Made by a program: the position numbers and the translations under genes. Below the pieces are notes generated by a model. The model was not told the DNA's origin and made no database searches. It saw only the letters and a program-made list of their open reading frames with translations. A stretch of 12,478 nucleotides of DNA, from the NCBI GenBank assembly GCA_040381935.1, contig JBEIGJ010000058.1, positions 1 to 12,478 on the forward strand. The letters are read 5' to 3'. Positions 6,257 to 12,478 of the stretch are shown here, in pieces. How positions within the stretch are numbered: position 1 is the stretch's first letter; each line of letters starts with the position of its first letter. This DNA is from Casp-actino8 sp040381935. Its GTDB lineage: Bacteria > Actinomycetota > Acidimicrobiia > Acidimicrobiales > Ilumatobacteraceae.

Positions 6257-7135
6257 TCAGCTCTTCGCCGTCTGCGGATTGAGATGCGCCAGGGCCACCG
6301 CTGCGGCGCCAATGAGAGGGCCCGACCCTCCGAGACTCGCAGCTCGAATCTCCATACTTTTTGTGAATTGGATCCGGGATCGAGATTCGAACTCGGTTCG
6401 CACTTGATCCAAGAAAGGCTGGCCCCAAGAATCAACCACACCGCCGCCGATGACGCACATCAGCGGGTCGATGACCGCGGCCACCGACGCCACCACCTGT
6501 CCGAGAAATTGAGCGTTGCGGTTGATGATGTTTTGTGGTGCGAATGCCGCGCCGCGACCAGTCTCGGCTTCGATAGCGGATGACGAGAGGTACGTCTCCA
6601 GACAGCCCTGGCTGCCACAACGACAGGCGCGACCTCCGGGTTCAACGATCATGTGTCCAATATGGCCGGCATTCCCCAATCGCCCGTCCAGTAAGCGACC
6701 ATTGACAACGATGCCCGCTCCGACTCCGGTACCAATGGACAAGAAGAGGAAATTGGCAGTGCCCGCCGCCGCACCAATCCAGCCCTCGGCCAAGGCCTGG
6801 GCTTTGGCACTGGTATCCACGAATGTCGGCAAGCCAATCAACTCGACCACGGCGTCACGGAGGGCGAACTCCCGCCACGACGGAATATTGAGCGGTGACA
6901 CGGTGGCCCCCGCTTGATCCATGGGCCCGCCACAAGCCACGCCGCAGGCGATCAAGGAGAAATCTTCGGCCGCCGCCTGAATCCGCTTGATCAGGCCTGA
7001 AACCTGCAACCAGGGATCTCGTACTGGAGTGGGCACCCGATCGCGTAACAAGACCTCGCCCGTTGGTGAGACAACTCCCGCCGCCAGTTTGCTGCCACCG
7101 ATATCGACAGCGAGAATCCCTGGGCCACCACTCAT
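6257..7135 (-). CDS. ROK-family (glucokinase-like) protein lacking the usual catalytic Asp
   Basis: ROK proteins are sugar kinases (glucose, N-acetylhexosamines) or sugar-responsive repressors. This one has no N-terminal helix-turn-helix, so it is kinase-type. From ATG 7135 it is 292 residues. Motifs are DIGGSK (11-16, ATP phosphate loop), LFLSIGTGVGAGIVVNG (130-146), GNAGHIGHMIVEPGG (154-168), and the zinc motif CRCGSQGCLE (171-180). VIGGGVVDSWGQPFL (228-242) follows. In the segment that normally reads V-(D/E)-N-D-A the sequence is VDTSA (106-110), so the general-base Asp is replaced by Ser109 and the preceding Asn by Thr108. Activity is therefore doubtful. I chose the start at 7135 because TAGCGT lies seven bases upstream (leaderless pattern). 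ATG 7156 is an alternative, with GGGAG 11 bases upstream. The gene is divergent from the MoxR gene. Confidence 0.87.
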   Translation of the reverse strand: MSGGPGILAVDIGGSKLAAGVVSPTGEVLLRDRVPTPVRDPWLQVSGLIKRIQAAAEDFSLIACGVACGGPMDQAGATVSPLNIPSWREFALRDAVVELIGLPTFVDTSAKAQALAEGWIGAAAGTANFLFLSIGTGVGAGIVVNGRLLDGRLGNAGHIGHMIVEPGGRACRCGSQGCLETYLSSSAIEAETGRGAAFAPQNIINRNAQFLGQVVASVAAVIDPLMCVIGGGVVDSWGQPFLDQVRTEFESRSRIQFTKSMEIRAASLGGSGPLIGAAAVALAHLNPQTAKS

Positions 7136-7203
7136 GACCGAAACGCTAGTGCCCATGGTCGCCGCGGCTCCCGAATTCGGGTCACAACCTCTAGCGTGAG
7201 ACT
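7136..7203. promoter_or_regulatory. Divergent ROK / MoxR promoter region with mirrored -10 elements
   Basis: CTAGCGT occurs on the plus strand at 7191-7197 and on the minus strand at 7149-7143, an inverted pair. The TAGCGT ends six bases before the MoxR GTG (7204) and seven bases before the ROK ATG (7135). That is the distance from a -10 box to a transcription start. Neither start has a convincing Shine-Dalgarno, so both mRNAs may be leaderless. No good -35 is visible on either strand. Confidence 0.5.
7170..7181. promoter_or_regulatory. Perfect 12-bp palindrome, possible operator
   Basis: CCCGAATTCGGG is a perfect palindrome lying between the two divergent -10 candidates, where the -35 regions would be. 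A dimeric regulator bound here could control both directions. The binding protein is unknown, and the site could be coincidence. Confidence 0.4.
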
Positions 7204-8181
7204 GTGGCTTCGCTCCCGGAATCAGGCTCGCTACGAACATCGCGCTCGTTTTCTCACATTTTTGACGACATCGTCGACAATGTGGGCCTGGTACTTCGTG
7301 GCAAACAACAAGCCGTCGAATTGGCAGTGGTTGCCCTTTTGGCCGATGGACACCTCTTGATCGAAGATGTTCCCGGTGTCGGTAAAACCAGTTTGGCCAA
7401 ATCCTTGGCGGCCTCCATCGACTGCTCGTGGAAGCGAGCTCAATTCACTCCTGACCTCCTTCCTTCTGACCTGATCGGCGTGTCGGTTTGGAGTCGCCAG
7501 CAAGAAGCATTCATTTTCCAGCGCGGCCCTATTTTCGCCAACATCGTGCTGGCAGATGAGATCAATCGCGCCTCTCCGAAAACCCAATCGGCCCTCTTGG
7601 AAGCCATGGAGGAACGACAAGTCACCATCGACGGAGTCACCCATCCCCTGCCCCAGCCGTTTCTGGTTATCGCCACCCAAAACCCAGTCGAGCAAGACGG
7701 CACGTATCGCCTGCCTGAAAGCCAGATGGATCGCTTTCTCATCAAGATGTCGATTGGGTACCCGAATCCGGAAGCCGAAATGGAGATCCTTGATCCGGAG
7801 GCTGGTGGGGAAACACTGGCTCAACTCAAACCAGTGGTGCGCGCCCAAGAAATCGCCAACATGATTCACGCTGCCAGTCAAGTGCGCATGGTGGATCCAC
7901 TGAAGATGTACCTCGTAGAAATCGCCCGGGCTAGCCGACACCACCGAGGACTTCGCTTCGGCCTCTCCCCGCGAGCCACCGTCCAATTGGCGCGGGCGAC
8001 CCGAGCTCTCGCGGCATCACGCGGTCGCGACTATGCCACTCCCGACGACGTCAAAGAATTGGCTCTGCCAGTGTTGGCCCACCGCCTTTCGGTACGCCAC
8101 GACCAAGCCTCCCAAGGTGTGACCGCGGCCGACATCGTCTCAGAGATCATGGCTTCGGTACCCGTTCCTTCGGGACGCTGA
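7204..8181 (+). CDS. MoxR-family AAA+ ATPase
   Basis: MoxR ATPases act as chaperones that help assemble or activate partner proteins, often encoded with DUF58 and VWA or transglutaminase proteins. The product is 325 residues. It shows Walker A in DVPGVGKTS (55-63), Walker B in IVLADEINR (114-122), the MoxR signature SPKTQSALLEAMEERQVTIDG (124-144), and sensor 1 in ATQNPVEQDGTYRLPESQMD (157-176). An LSPRAT sensor-2 region and the C-terminal lid follow. All ATPase residues appear intact. The GTG at 7204 is the only start upstream of the conserved N-terminus, since TAG at 7192-7194 blocks the frame. It has no ribosome binding site but has a -10-like TAGCGT six bases upstream. The DUF58 gene follows after a single base. 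Confidence 0.94.
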   Translation: MASLPESGSLRTSRSFSHIFDDIVDNVGLVLRGKQQAVELAVVALLADGHLLIEDVPGVGKTSLAKSLAASIDCSWKRAQFTPDLLPSDLIGVSVWSRQQEAFIFQRGPIFANIVLADEINRASPKTQSALLEAMEERQVTIDGVTHPLPQPFLVIATQNPVEQDGTYRLPESQMDRFLIKMSIGYPNPEAEMEILDPEAGGETLAQLKPVVRAQEIANMIHAASQVRMVDPLKMYLVEIARASRHHRGLRFGLSPRATVQLARATRALAASRGRDYATPDDVKELALPVLAHRLSVRHDQASQGVTAADIVSEIMASVPVPSGR

Positions 8182-8182
8182 C

Positions 8183-9343
8183 ATGCGTGGGGCTCCAGCC
8201 TGGGCCGTGTTGGTTCTCGGTGGCATCACCATCGCATCTGGTCGTCTCTTCGGTTTGGTCGAGCTCTACATCATCGGAACAGCTCTGGTGCTCGGCGTTC
8301 TCGCTGCGCTCATTCATGTACGCGCCCGCACTGTGGCTATGGCCCTGATTCGTGATGTAGAGCCCTTGTATCCAATATCGGGAAGTGACATCACCGTTGC
8401 TCTCACCGTGCAGTCACTGCGACGAACACCGACCTGTGAATTGATCGATGTAGTCGATGACATTGGTCGAGTGGGTTTGACACTGACTCCTTTGGCTAAA
8501 CATCGAACCGCTCGAGTCCGATACCGGGTCCCGACTCACAGTCGCGGGATCCTCACGCTCGGACCAGCGACGGTTGAGTTATCCGATCCCTTGGGCTTAC
8601 TCAGTCGTCGACATCAAATCGGCACGACAACGAGCGTGGTCGTTCATCCGCAATGGAGTCCGATTGACCTTCCCGACCCCCAGCATTGCGAGGGGACCTT
8701 GCTCGACCTCATCCGCCGGCTCATCGACCAAATGTCCGTCAACTTGGAGTTTCGTTCTCTACGCGAATACGTAGCCGGCGATGATCTGCGTCGAATCAAC
8801 TGGAAAGCAAGTGCTCGGCGCGATGTCTTGACACTCAATGAATACGAGGCTCGCGCTCCCCTGATCATTCAGGTTCTACTCGACAATGACGAGTCCACAT
8901 ACTCACCTGCCGGATTCGAACGCGCAGTTTCGGTTGCTGCATCGTTTGTCGGCTCGGCTTTGGCTTCCGGACGGGACTCCGAACCCCGGGTGCACCTCAG
9001 TTGTCCACCTCACTTCGATGCCGTGATCAACGAATCGACTCGCCTTGATGCCATGAAATGCCTAGCCGTTATCAACTGTGATACCGAGATCCTTCCGTGT
9101 ACACCTTTGAATGATCCAACCGAGTTTCGCGTCAACGTCATCATCTGCGGGGATCGCGATAGCAAGTGGCTCAACTCTGTCGACCGTTCAATGGGGGTCG
9201 GGCACGTTTCCGTCGTGGTCTTCTGCGAGACACCGACCGGCTCAGGATTCGACCACGATCACTGGTTCTCCCTTCTTTGTCTCGATTTCAAGGACTTTGC
9301 CGCCCAGTGGGCAACTCTCTCGCGACCTCAGGCCAGTCGATGA
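8183..9343 (+). CDS. DUF58 membrane protein
   Basis: The product is 386 residues with two N-terminal transmembrane helices (about 6-25 and 27-46). A beta-rich extracytoplasmic or cytoplasmic part contains the DPLGLL motif (135-140). The DUF58 signature is at 189-212: FRSLREYVAGDDLRRINWK (190-208) followed by ASAR. The following VLLDNDES (231-238) sits where DUF58 proteins resume a VWA-like fold; only a partial metal-binding DxDxS pattern is visible. The function is unproven. By genome context it is the partner of MoxR ATPases. It starts one base after the MoxR stop and its stop overlaps the next gene as ATGA, so the three genes form one translationally coupled operon. Confidence 0.92.
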   Translation: MRGAPAWAVLVLGGITIASGRLFGLVELYIIGTALVLGVLAALIHVRARTVAMALIRDVEPLYPISGSDITVALTVQSLRRTPTCELIDVVDDIGRVGLTLTPLAKHRTARVRYRVPTHSRGILTLGPATVELSDPLGLLSRRHQIGTTTSVVVHPQWSPIDLPDPQHCEGTLLDLIRRLIDQMSVNLEFRSLREYVAGDDLRRINWKASARRDVLTLNEYEARAPLIIQVLLDNDESTYSPAGFERAVSVAASFVGSALASGRDSEPRVHLSCPPHFDAVINESTRLDAMKCLAVINCDTEILPCTPLNDPTEFRVNVIICGDRDSKWLNSVDRSMGVGHVSVVVFCETPTGSGFDHDHWFSLLCLDFKDFAAQWATLSRPQASR

Positions 9344-11625
9344 GCAAACTCGATCGCATCATCCATGAACTTCTCGGAGTGGGCGCTTTGGCCCTGGTAC
9401 ATATCGCTACCGCAGTATCTTTTGCCCGCATCTTTTCCGGTTGGGGGTTTCTTCCACCACTACTCATCATGGTGGTGTGTGCACACACACTCAGCGCACT
9501 ACTGCGTCTATTCGGAGTTCCGTTCACCCTGGCCCTGCCAATCCTTGCGATCTTGATCTACACCTTGATCGGCTATCTGGCCCTCAATTCCACCTTGCGC
9601 CGTGGCCTTCCGCTGTCGGCAACCTGGAGTTCGTTCACGTCACAGATCAACGACTCGTGGCTGCTACTCGGAGATGTCGTGCCTCCCTTGTCGGATGATT
9701 CCGGTTTCGGCATCGTCGCTCTCTTATCCGTTGGCTTTGCGGCTGTACTTGCCGACGCTTTTGCTTTTCGCTTTGCCGGCCGGGCAGAGGCCTTCGCCCC
9801 AGCCACCGTCATCTTCGTTGTCGTTGCTGCCGTCGGCATCGATCGCCATCGAGTGGTACTCGCAGCCATCTGGATCGCTACTGCATTGGGAGCAGTGGCA
9901 ATCTTGCGGGCCCGCGACCAGTCCCTTGAATTCCTCGAGCGTCCCAATGCATTCGGCTACCGCCCGGCAGTGACGTTATTGCGTCTCTGTTTCAGCGGCG
10001 TTCTTCTGGCGAGCGCAATCGGTTTTGGGGCCCTGACCGTCGGGCCATTATTGCCCGGAGCCAACGATGAAGCCTGGCTCACCACCCGACAAAGCGGAGA
10101 TACACGCGTCCTTGAGCCACTGGTCGATGTTCGCCGACGTCTCAGCAGTACAACCAATCAGATTCTCTTCACCGTGGCGGCCGAGCGCTCGGCCTATTGG
10201 AGACTGACCGCGCTTCCCGTTTTCAACGGTTCGACCTGGACCGTACCGGCATCTCTTTTGGGGGATGCCGGCGGAGAACTCGCCCCTTTCCCCGATCCGT
10301 CCCGTCCGGGTATCGACATCGCGTCGAACCAACAGCGGCTCTCCATCGACAAATTGGCTGGATCGTTGCTACCCGTGTCGTATGCGCCGGTTCAATTACG
10401 GGCCGCAAGTCGCAGTCTGTTCTATGAAACGCAGACCGGCAGCGTGGTCGTGGGCGGCGATGGCCTCGAGTCTCAAGACACCTACGAATTCGTCTCCAGT
10501 CTGGTTTCACCGCGACCAGAAATCCTGAGCACTGCCTCGGCCAGTGCTCCACCGTCATTGGACCCGCTCCCAACCACATATTTGTCGGTCCCCGATAACG
10601 AGGAAACACGAGAACTACGTCGCATCGTGGCCGACATCGTGGATCCTGCTGATTCTCCCTACGCCATCGCTCTGGATTTGCAGTCGTATTTTCGTGACAC
10701 CTTCACGTACTCGCTCGATGTACCCGCCGACGTCGATGGCGCAGCAACCCTGGCTTTTCTCGAGCGAGGCACTGGCTATTGCGAACAGTTTTCTTCGACC
10801 TTTGCCCTCTTTGCTCGACTCCTGGGCATTCCGGCTCGCGTAGCTGTCGGTTTCACGCCTGGTGAGGTTGTTGATGAAATCAATGGACAGTCGGTTTACG
10901 AGGTGCGTTCACAGCACGCCCACGCGTGGCCCGAACTGTGGTTCGACGGCATCGGATGGGTGCTCTTCGAACCCACTCCCGGACGTGGCGCGCCAAATGC
11001 CGAATACACCAACGTCCCCGTACAACAAGACGACACCGATGCCCTCTCTTCCCCGCAGTCCCAAGCGACAACCACCACATCTGCGCCACCCGCGATCGAG
11101 GAACCGAGCGTCGTGACCACTCCTCCATCGGGCGCGAGCCAAACTGATCAAACCATGCCGACCGAGACCGATTCTCATCGATGGGGTTGGCTGGTCTTCT
11201 TGGTCGGCGCCGTGGTCCTATGGCTCATTGCTCTGAGGCCAACCGTGCGCTGGTTGTCGCGCCGACACCTAACCGGAACTCTGCTCGATCCATGGCGGCA
11301 GGTTGTGGCGTTGTACGAATTCCAGCGAGGACCGTTCAACCCCACCCTGTCCCCCGCTGAAATCGCCACTGTTGCCACGTCGCGCCTATGGGATGACGAC
11401 CCTTTCATCATCGAACTGTCCCAGATCGTCACCGAAATGCTGTATTCAGGACGGATCATCACGCATGACGAATACGAAAAGTGGACCCGACGAACCGAGC
11501 ACTACGTGACGGAACGCATTGCCCGACTACCACGCCACACACGGCTGCGAATCAGAACAGATCCGTGGGTGGTCTATCGCTTGACCGGCGGCCGGCGCCG
11601 CAGCGACAACAGGATTCAGGGGTAA
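9340..11625 (+). CDS. TgpA-like membrane transglutaminase-domain protein
   Basis: The product is 761 residues with the TgpA architecture. It has about seven N-terminal transmembrane segments (within 10-240), an extracytoplasmic region, and a transglutaminase core (about 440-550). A Pro/Thr/Ser/Gln-rich linker (about 553-612), one transmembrane helix (about 615-633) and a cytoplasmic DUF4129-like tail follow. The core has GTGYCEQFSSTFALFARLLG (477-496, nucleophile Cys481), SQHAHAWPELWFDGIGW (524-540, His528) and FEPTPG (543-548). The third catalytic position is Glu544 rather than Asp, as in other TgpA-like proteins. The activity could be transglutaminase or peptidase-like; it is unproven. I chose ATG 9340 because it overlaps the DUF58 stop as ATGA, and the upstream extension in that frame only shadows DUF58. 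The last 10 bp overlap the convergent DUF3040 gene. Confidence 0.93.
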   Translation: MSKLDRIIHELLGVGALALVHIATAVSFARIFSGWGFLPPLLIMVVCAHTLSALLRLFGVPFTLALPILAILIYTLIGYLALNSTLRRGLPLSATWSSFTSQINDSWLLLGDVVPPLSDDSGFGIVALLSVGFAAVLADAFAFRFAGRAEAFAPATVIFVVVAAVGIDRHRVVLAAIWIATALGAVAILRARDQSLEFLERPNAFGYRPAVTLLRLCFSGVLLASAIGFGALTVGPLLPGANDEAWLTTRQSGDTRVLEPLVDVRRRLSSTTNQILFTVAAERSAYWRLTALPVFNGSTWTVPASLLGDAGGELAPFPDPSRPGIDIASNQQRLSIDKLAGSLLPVSYAPVQLRAASRSLFYETQTGSVVVGGDGLESQDTYEFVSSLVSPRPEILSTASASAPPSLDPLPTTYLSVPDNEETRELRRIVADIVDPADSPYAIALDLQSYFRDTFTYSLDVPADVDGAATLAFLERGTGYCEQFSSTFALFARLLGIPARVAVGFTPGEVVDEINGQSVYEVRSQHAHAWPELWFDGIGWVLFEPTPGRGAPNAEYTNVPVQQDDTDALSSPQSQATTTTSAPPAIEEPSVVTTPPSGASQTDQTMPTETDSHRWGWLVFLVGAVVLWLIALRPTVRWLSRRHLTGTLLDPWRQVVALYEFQRGPFNPTLSPAEIATVATSRLWDDDPFIIELSQIVTEMLYSGRIITHDEYEKWTRRTEHYVTERIARLPRHTRLRIRTDPWVVYRLTGGRRRSDNRIQG

Positions 11626-11951
11626 CGACGCCCCACCGAAGATCGGGCTTTCCGGATCGCACCGGCAACATCTTGAATCCCGGCTTTCCCCATGGCTCGC
11701 GCGTTTCGCTCGATCACGGTCACCAAGGCCAACATGACCAAGAAGACGGCAAAAGCGGCCAAGAAATGCACCGGCAAGAGACCAATCAAGACCACCAAGC
11801 AAATAACCAGCCCTACAACCGCCCAACGAACAGTCCGCACCGAATGGGTATACAAACCCGAAGGCGAGACCGCCTGAGCAAATTTCGAATCGTTCTGCAA
11901 CTCCTGTTCGATCTGACGCAAGATCCGCTGCTCATCATCCGACAATGCCAT
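11616..11951 (-). CDS. DUF3040 membrane protein
   Basis: The product is 111 residues. It opens with MALSDDEQRILRQIEQEL, the typical DUF3040 start with an acidic amphipathic helix, then two adjacent transmembrane helices (about 41-80) and a short basic tail. The function is unknown; the family is confined to actinobacteria as far as I know, and is often found near dinB and the dcw cluster. I chose ATG 11951 because AGGAGG lies eight bases upstream and the family N-terminus begins there; the longer reading to 12008 is unlikely. It is 63 bp downstream of dinB on the same strand. Its last codons overlap the transglutaminase gene tail to tail. Confidence 0.9.
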   Translation of the reverse strand: MALSDDEQRILRQIEQELQNDSKFAQAVSPSGLYTHSVRTVRWAVVGLVICLVVLIGLLPVHFLAAFAVFLVMLALVTVIERNARAMGKAGIQDVAGAIRKARSSVGRRYP

Positions 11952-12014
11952 CGTCACCACCTCCTCTTGATTGACTCCTAGTCTCCCAGACTTGCGGGGT
12001 CCTGGCAACGCAGG

Positions 12015-12478
12015 TCAGAAGGGATTTTGCGAACCTTTACTCACCGGACCGGACTCGTCAGCACGGGGACCCCACGGCGAACGACGATGCGTCGAGGTGA
12101 CGGCACTCCCCGGGCCGATGGCCTGCGCCCCGAATTTGTGGCGAATCTCGTCGATGGCATTACTAGCCGGTGCCCATGCCCGTTCGATGTCGTCCACCGT
12201 TGCTCCTTGAGCACTCCCAAGTTCCTCCAGTAGCGACATCTGCTCCGAAGGCTCTACCAACCCGCTTCCACTCACCCCGACCAGCCGCACGCCGCGACTC
12301 CAGGAAATTTCGGACAACAATGGATCGAGAGCCCGTACCAATGCTGGAGCCGATGCGATCGGACGTGGAGGCGTATGCGAGCGCGTAATGGTCTCGAAGT
12401 CGCTGAAGCGCACTTTGAGGGTGACCGTGCGCGCTGCCACACCCAAGGCTCGTCAACGCGACCCCACCTCATCGGCCA
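12015..12478 (-). pseudogene. dinB: DNA polymerase IV (DinB), 3' part with in-frame TGA, runs off the window
   Basis: Only the C-terminal part (little-finger domain and tail) of this Y-family translesion polymerase is present. Recognisable are GVAARTVTLKVRFSDFETI, the RSHTPP turn, SRGVRLVGVSGSGL, EQMSLLEE (beta-clamp-like region), and a tail with IDEIRHKFGAQAIGP and SPWGP. Homology continues upstream of an in-frame TGA at 12455-12453: the frame reads ADEVGSR, stop, RALGVAARTV, where DinB proteins have a continuous Leu-containing helix. Either the gene is broken or the sequence is wrong near the edge. A pair of compensating one-base indels around 12440-12455 would read GSRLTSLGVAART. The polymerase catalytic domains lie outside the window. 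Confidence 0.82.

Noticed and set aside
7231..7986. A 251-codon open frame on the minus strand opposite the MoxR gene
   Set aside because: It is antisense to a gene with intact AAA+ motifs, has no domain pattern, and is the usual shadow frame of GC-rich coding DNA.
11980..11992. Small inverted repeat AGTCTcccAGACT between dinB and DUF3040
   Set aside because: It has five base pairs, a three-base loop and no T run. It is too weak to call a terminator and may be chance.
12453..12455. TGA read as an amino acid (recoding) in dinB
   Set aside because: TGA ends several intact genes in the window (mraZ, M23, MoxR, DUF58), and the site aligns to a Leu-like position, not Trp or selenocysteine.

Overview
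The window is ordinary-looking chromosomal DNA of a moderately GC-rich actinomycete (Actinomycetota). Acidimicrobiia is my best guess, but that is inference. It rests on the neighbourhood (mraZ and rsmH near MoxR, DUF58, transglutaminase, DUF3040 and DinB genes), an RsmH with a CxCP...CxC tail, an actinobacterial Cys4 HNH protein and a ROK protein with an AGHIGH motif. I see no mobile element, prophage, CRISPR array, tRNA or rRNA. TGA acts as an ordinary stop in several intact genes.

Layout. (1) Positions 1-1600 hold the start of the dcw (division and cell wall) cluster on the minus strand. mraZ and rsmH overlap by ATGA, behind a TTGACA promoter that abuts a ladder of MraZ-type boxes with a 10-bp period. 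(2) Positions 1711-3401 hold a divergent secreted M23 endopeptidase with four peptidoglycan-binding modules and a terminator hairpin. (3) Positions 3400-7135 hold five minus-strand genes: a ROK-family protein, an acyl-CoA dehydrogenase, a 90-residue protein of unknown function, an HNH nuclease and a lipoate/biotin-ligase-like protein. (4) Positions 7204-11625 hold a tight plus-strand operon of a MoxR AAA+ ATPase, a DUF58 membrane protein and a TgpA-like membrane transglutaminase. (5) Positions 11616-12478 hold a minus-strand DUF3040 membrane protein and the 3' part of dinB, both convergent with the operon.

How the parts may work together. mraZ/rsmH, the M23 hydrolase and the MoxR-DUF58-transglutaminase trio all point to the cell envelope and division. 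The MoxR trio is a recurrent but poorly understood chaperone/protease-like assembly. The ROK, acyl-CoA dehydrogenase, HNH and ligase genes look like housekeeping or metabolic genes placed between the two envelope blocks.

Points for a second look. The ROK protein has Thr-Ser where the family's catalytic Asn-Asp normally stands. The divergent ROK/MoxR intergenic region carries mirrored TAGCGT elements 6-7 nt from each start codon, which suggests two leaderless transcripts around a perfect 12-bp palindrome. The mraZ operator ladder is unusually readable. The genes at both window edges, rsmH and dinB, are disrupted, which most simply suggests poor sequence at contig ends. I did not find a convincing new multi-gene system.
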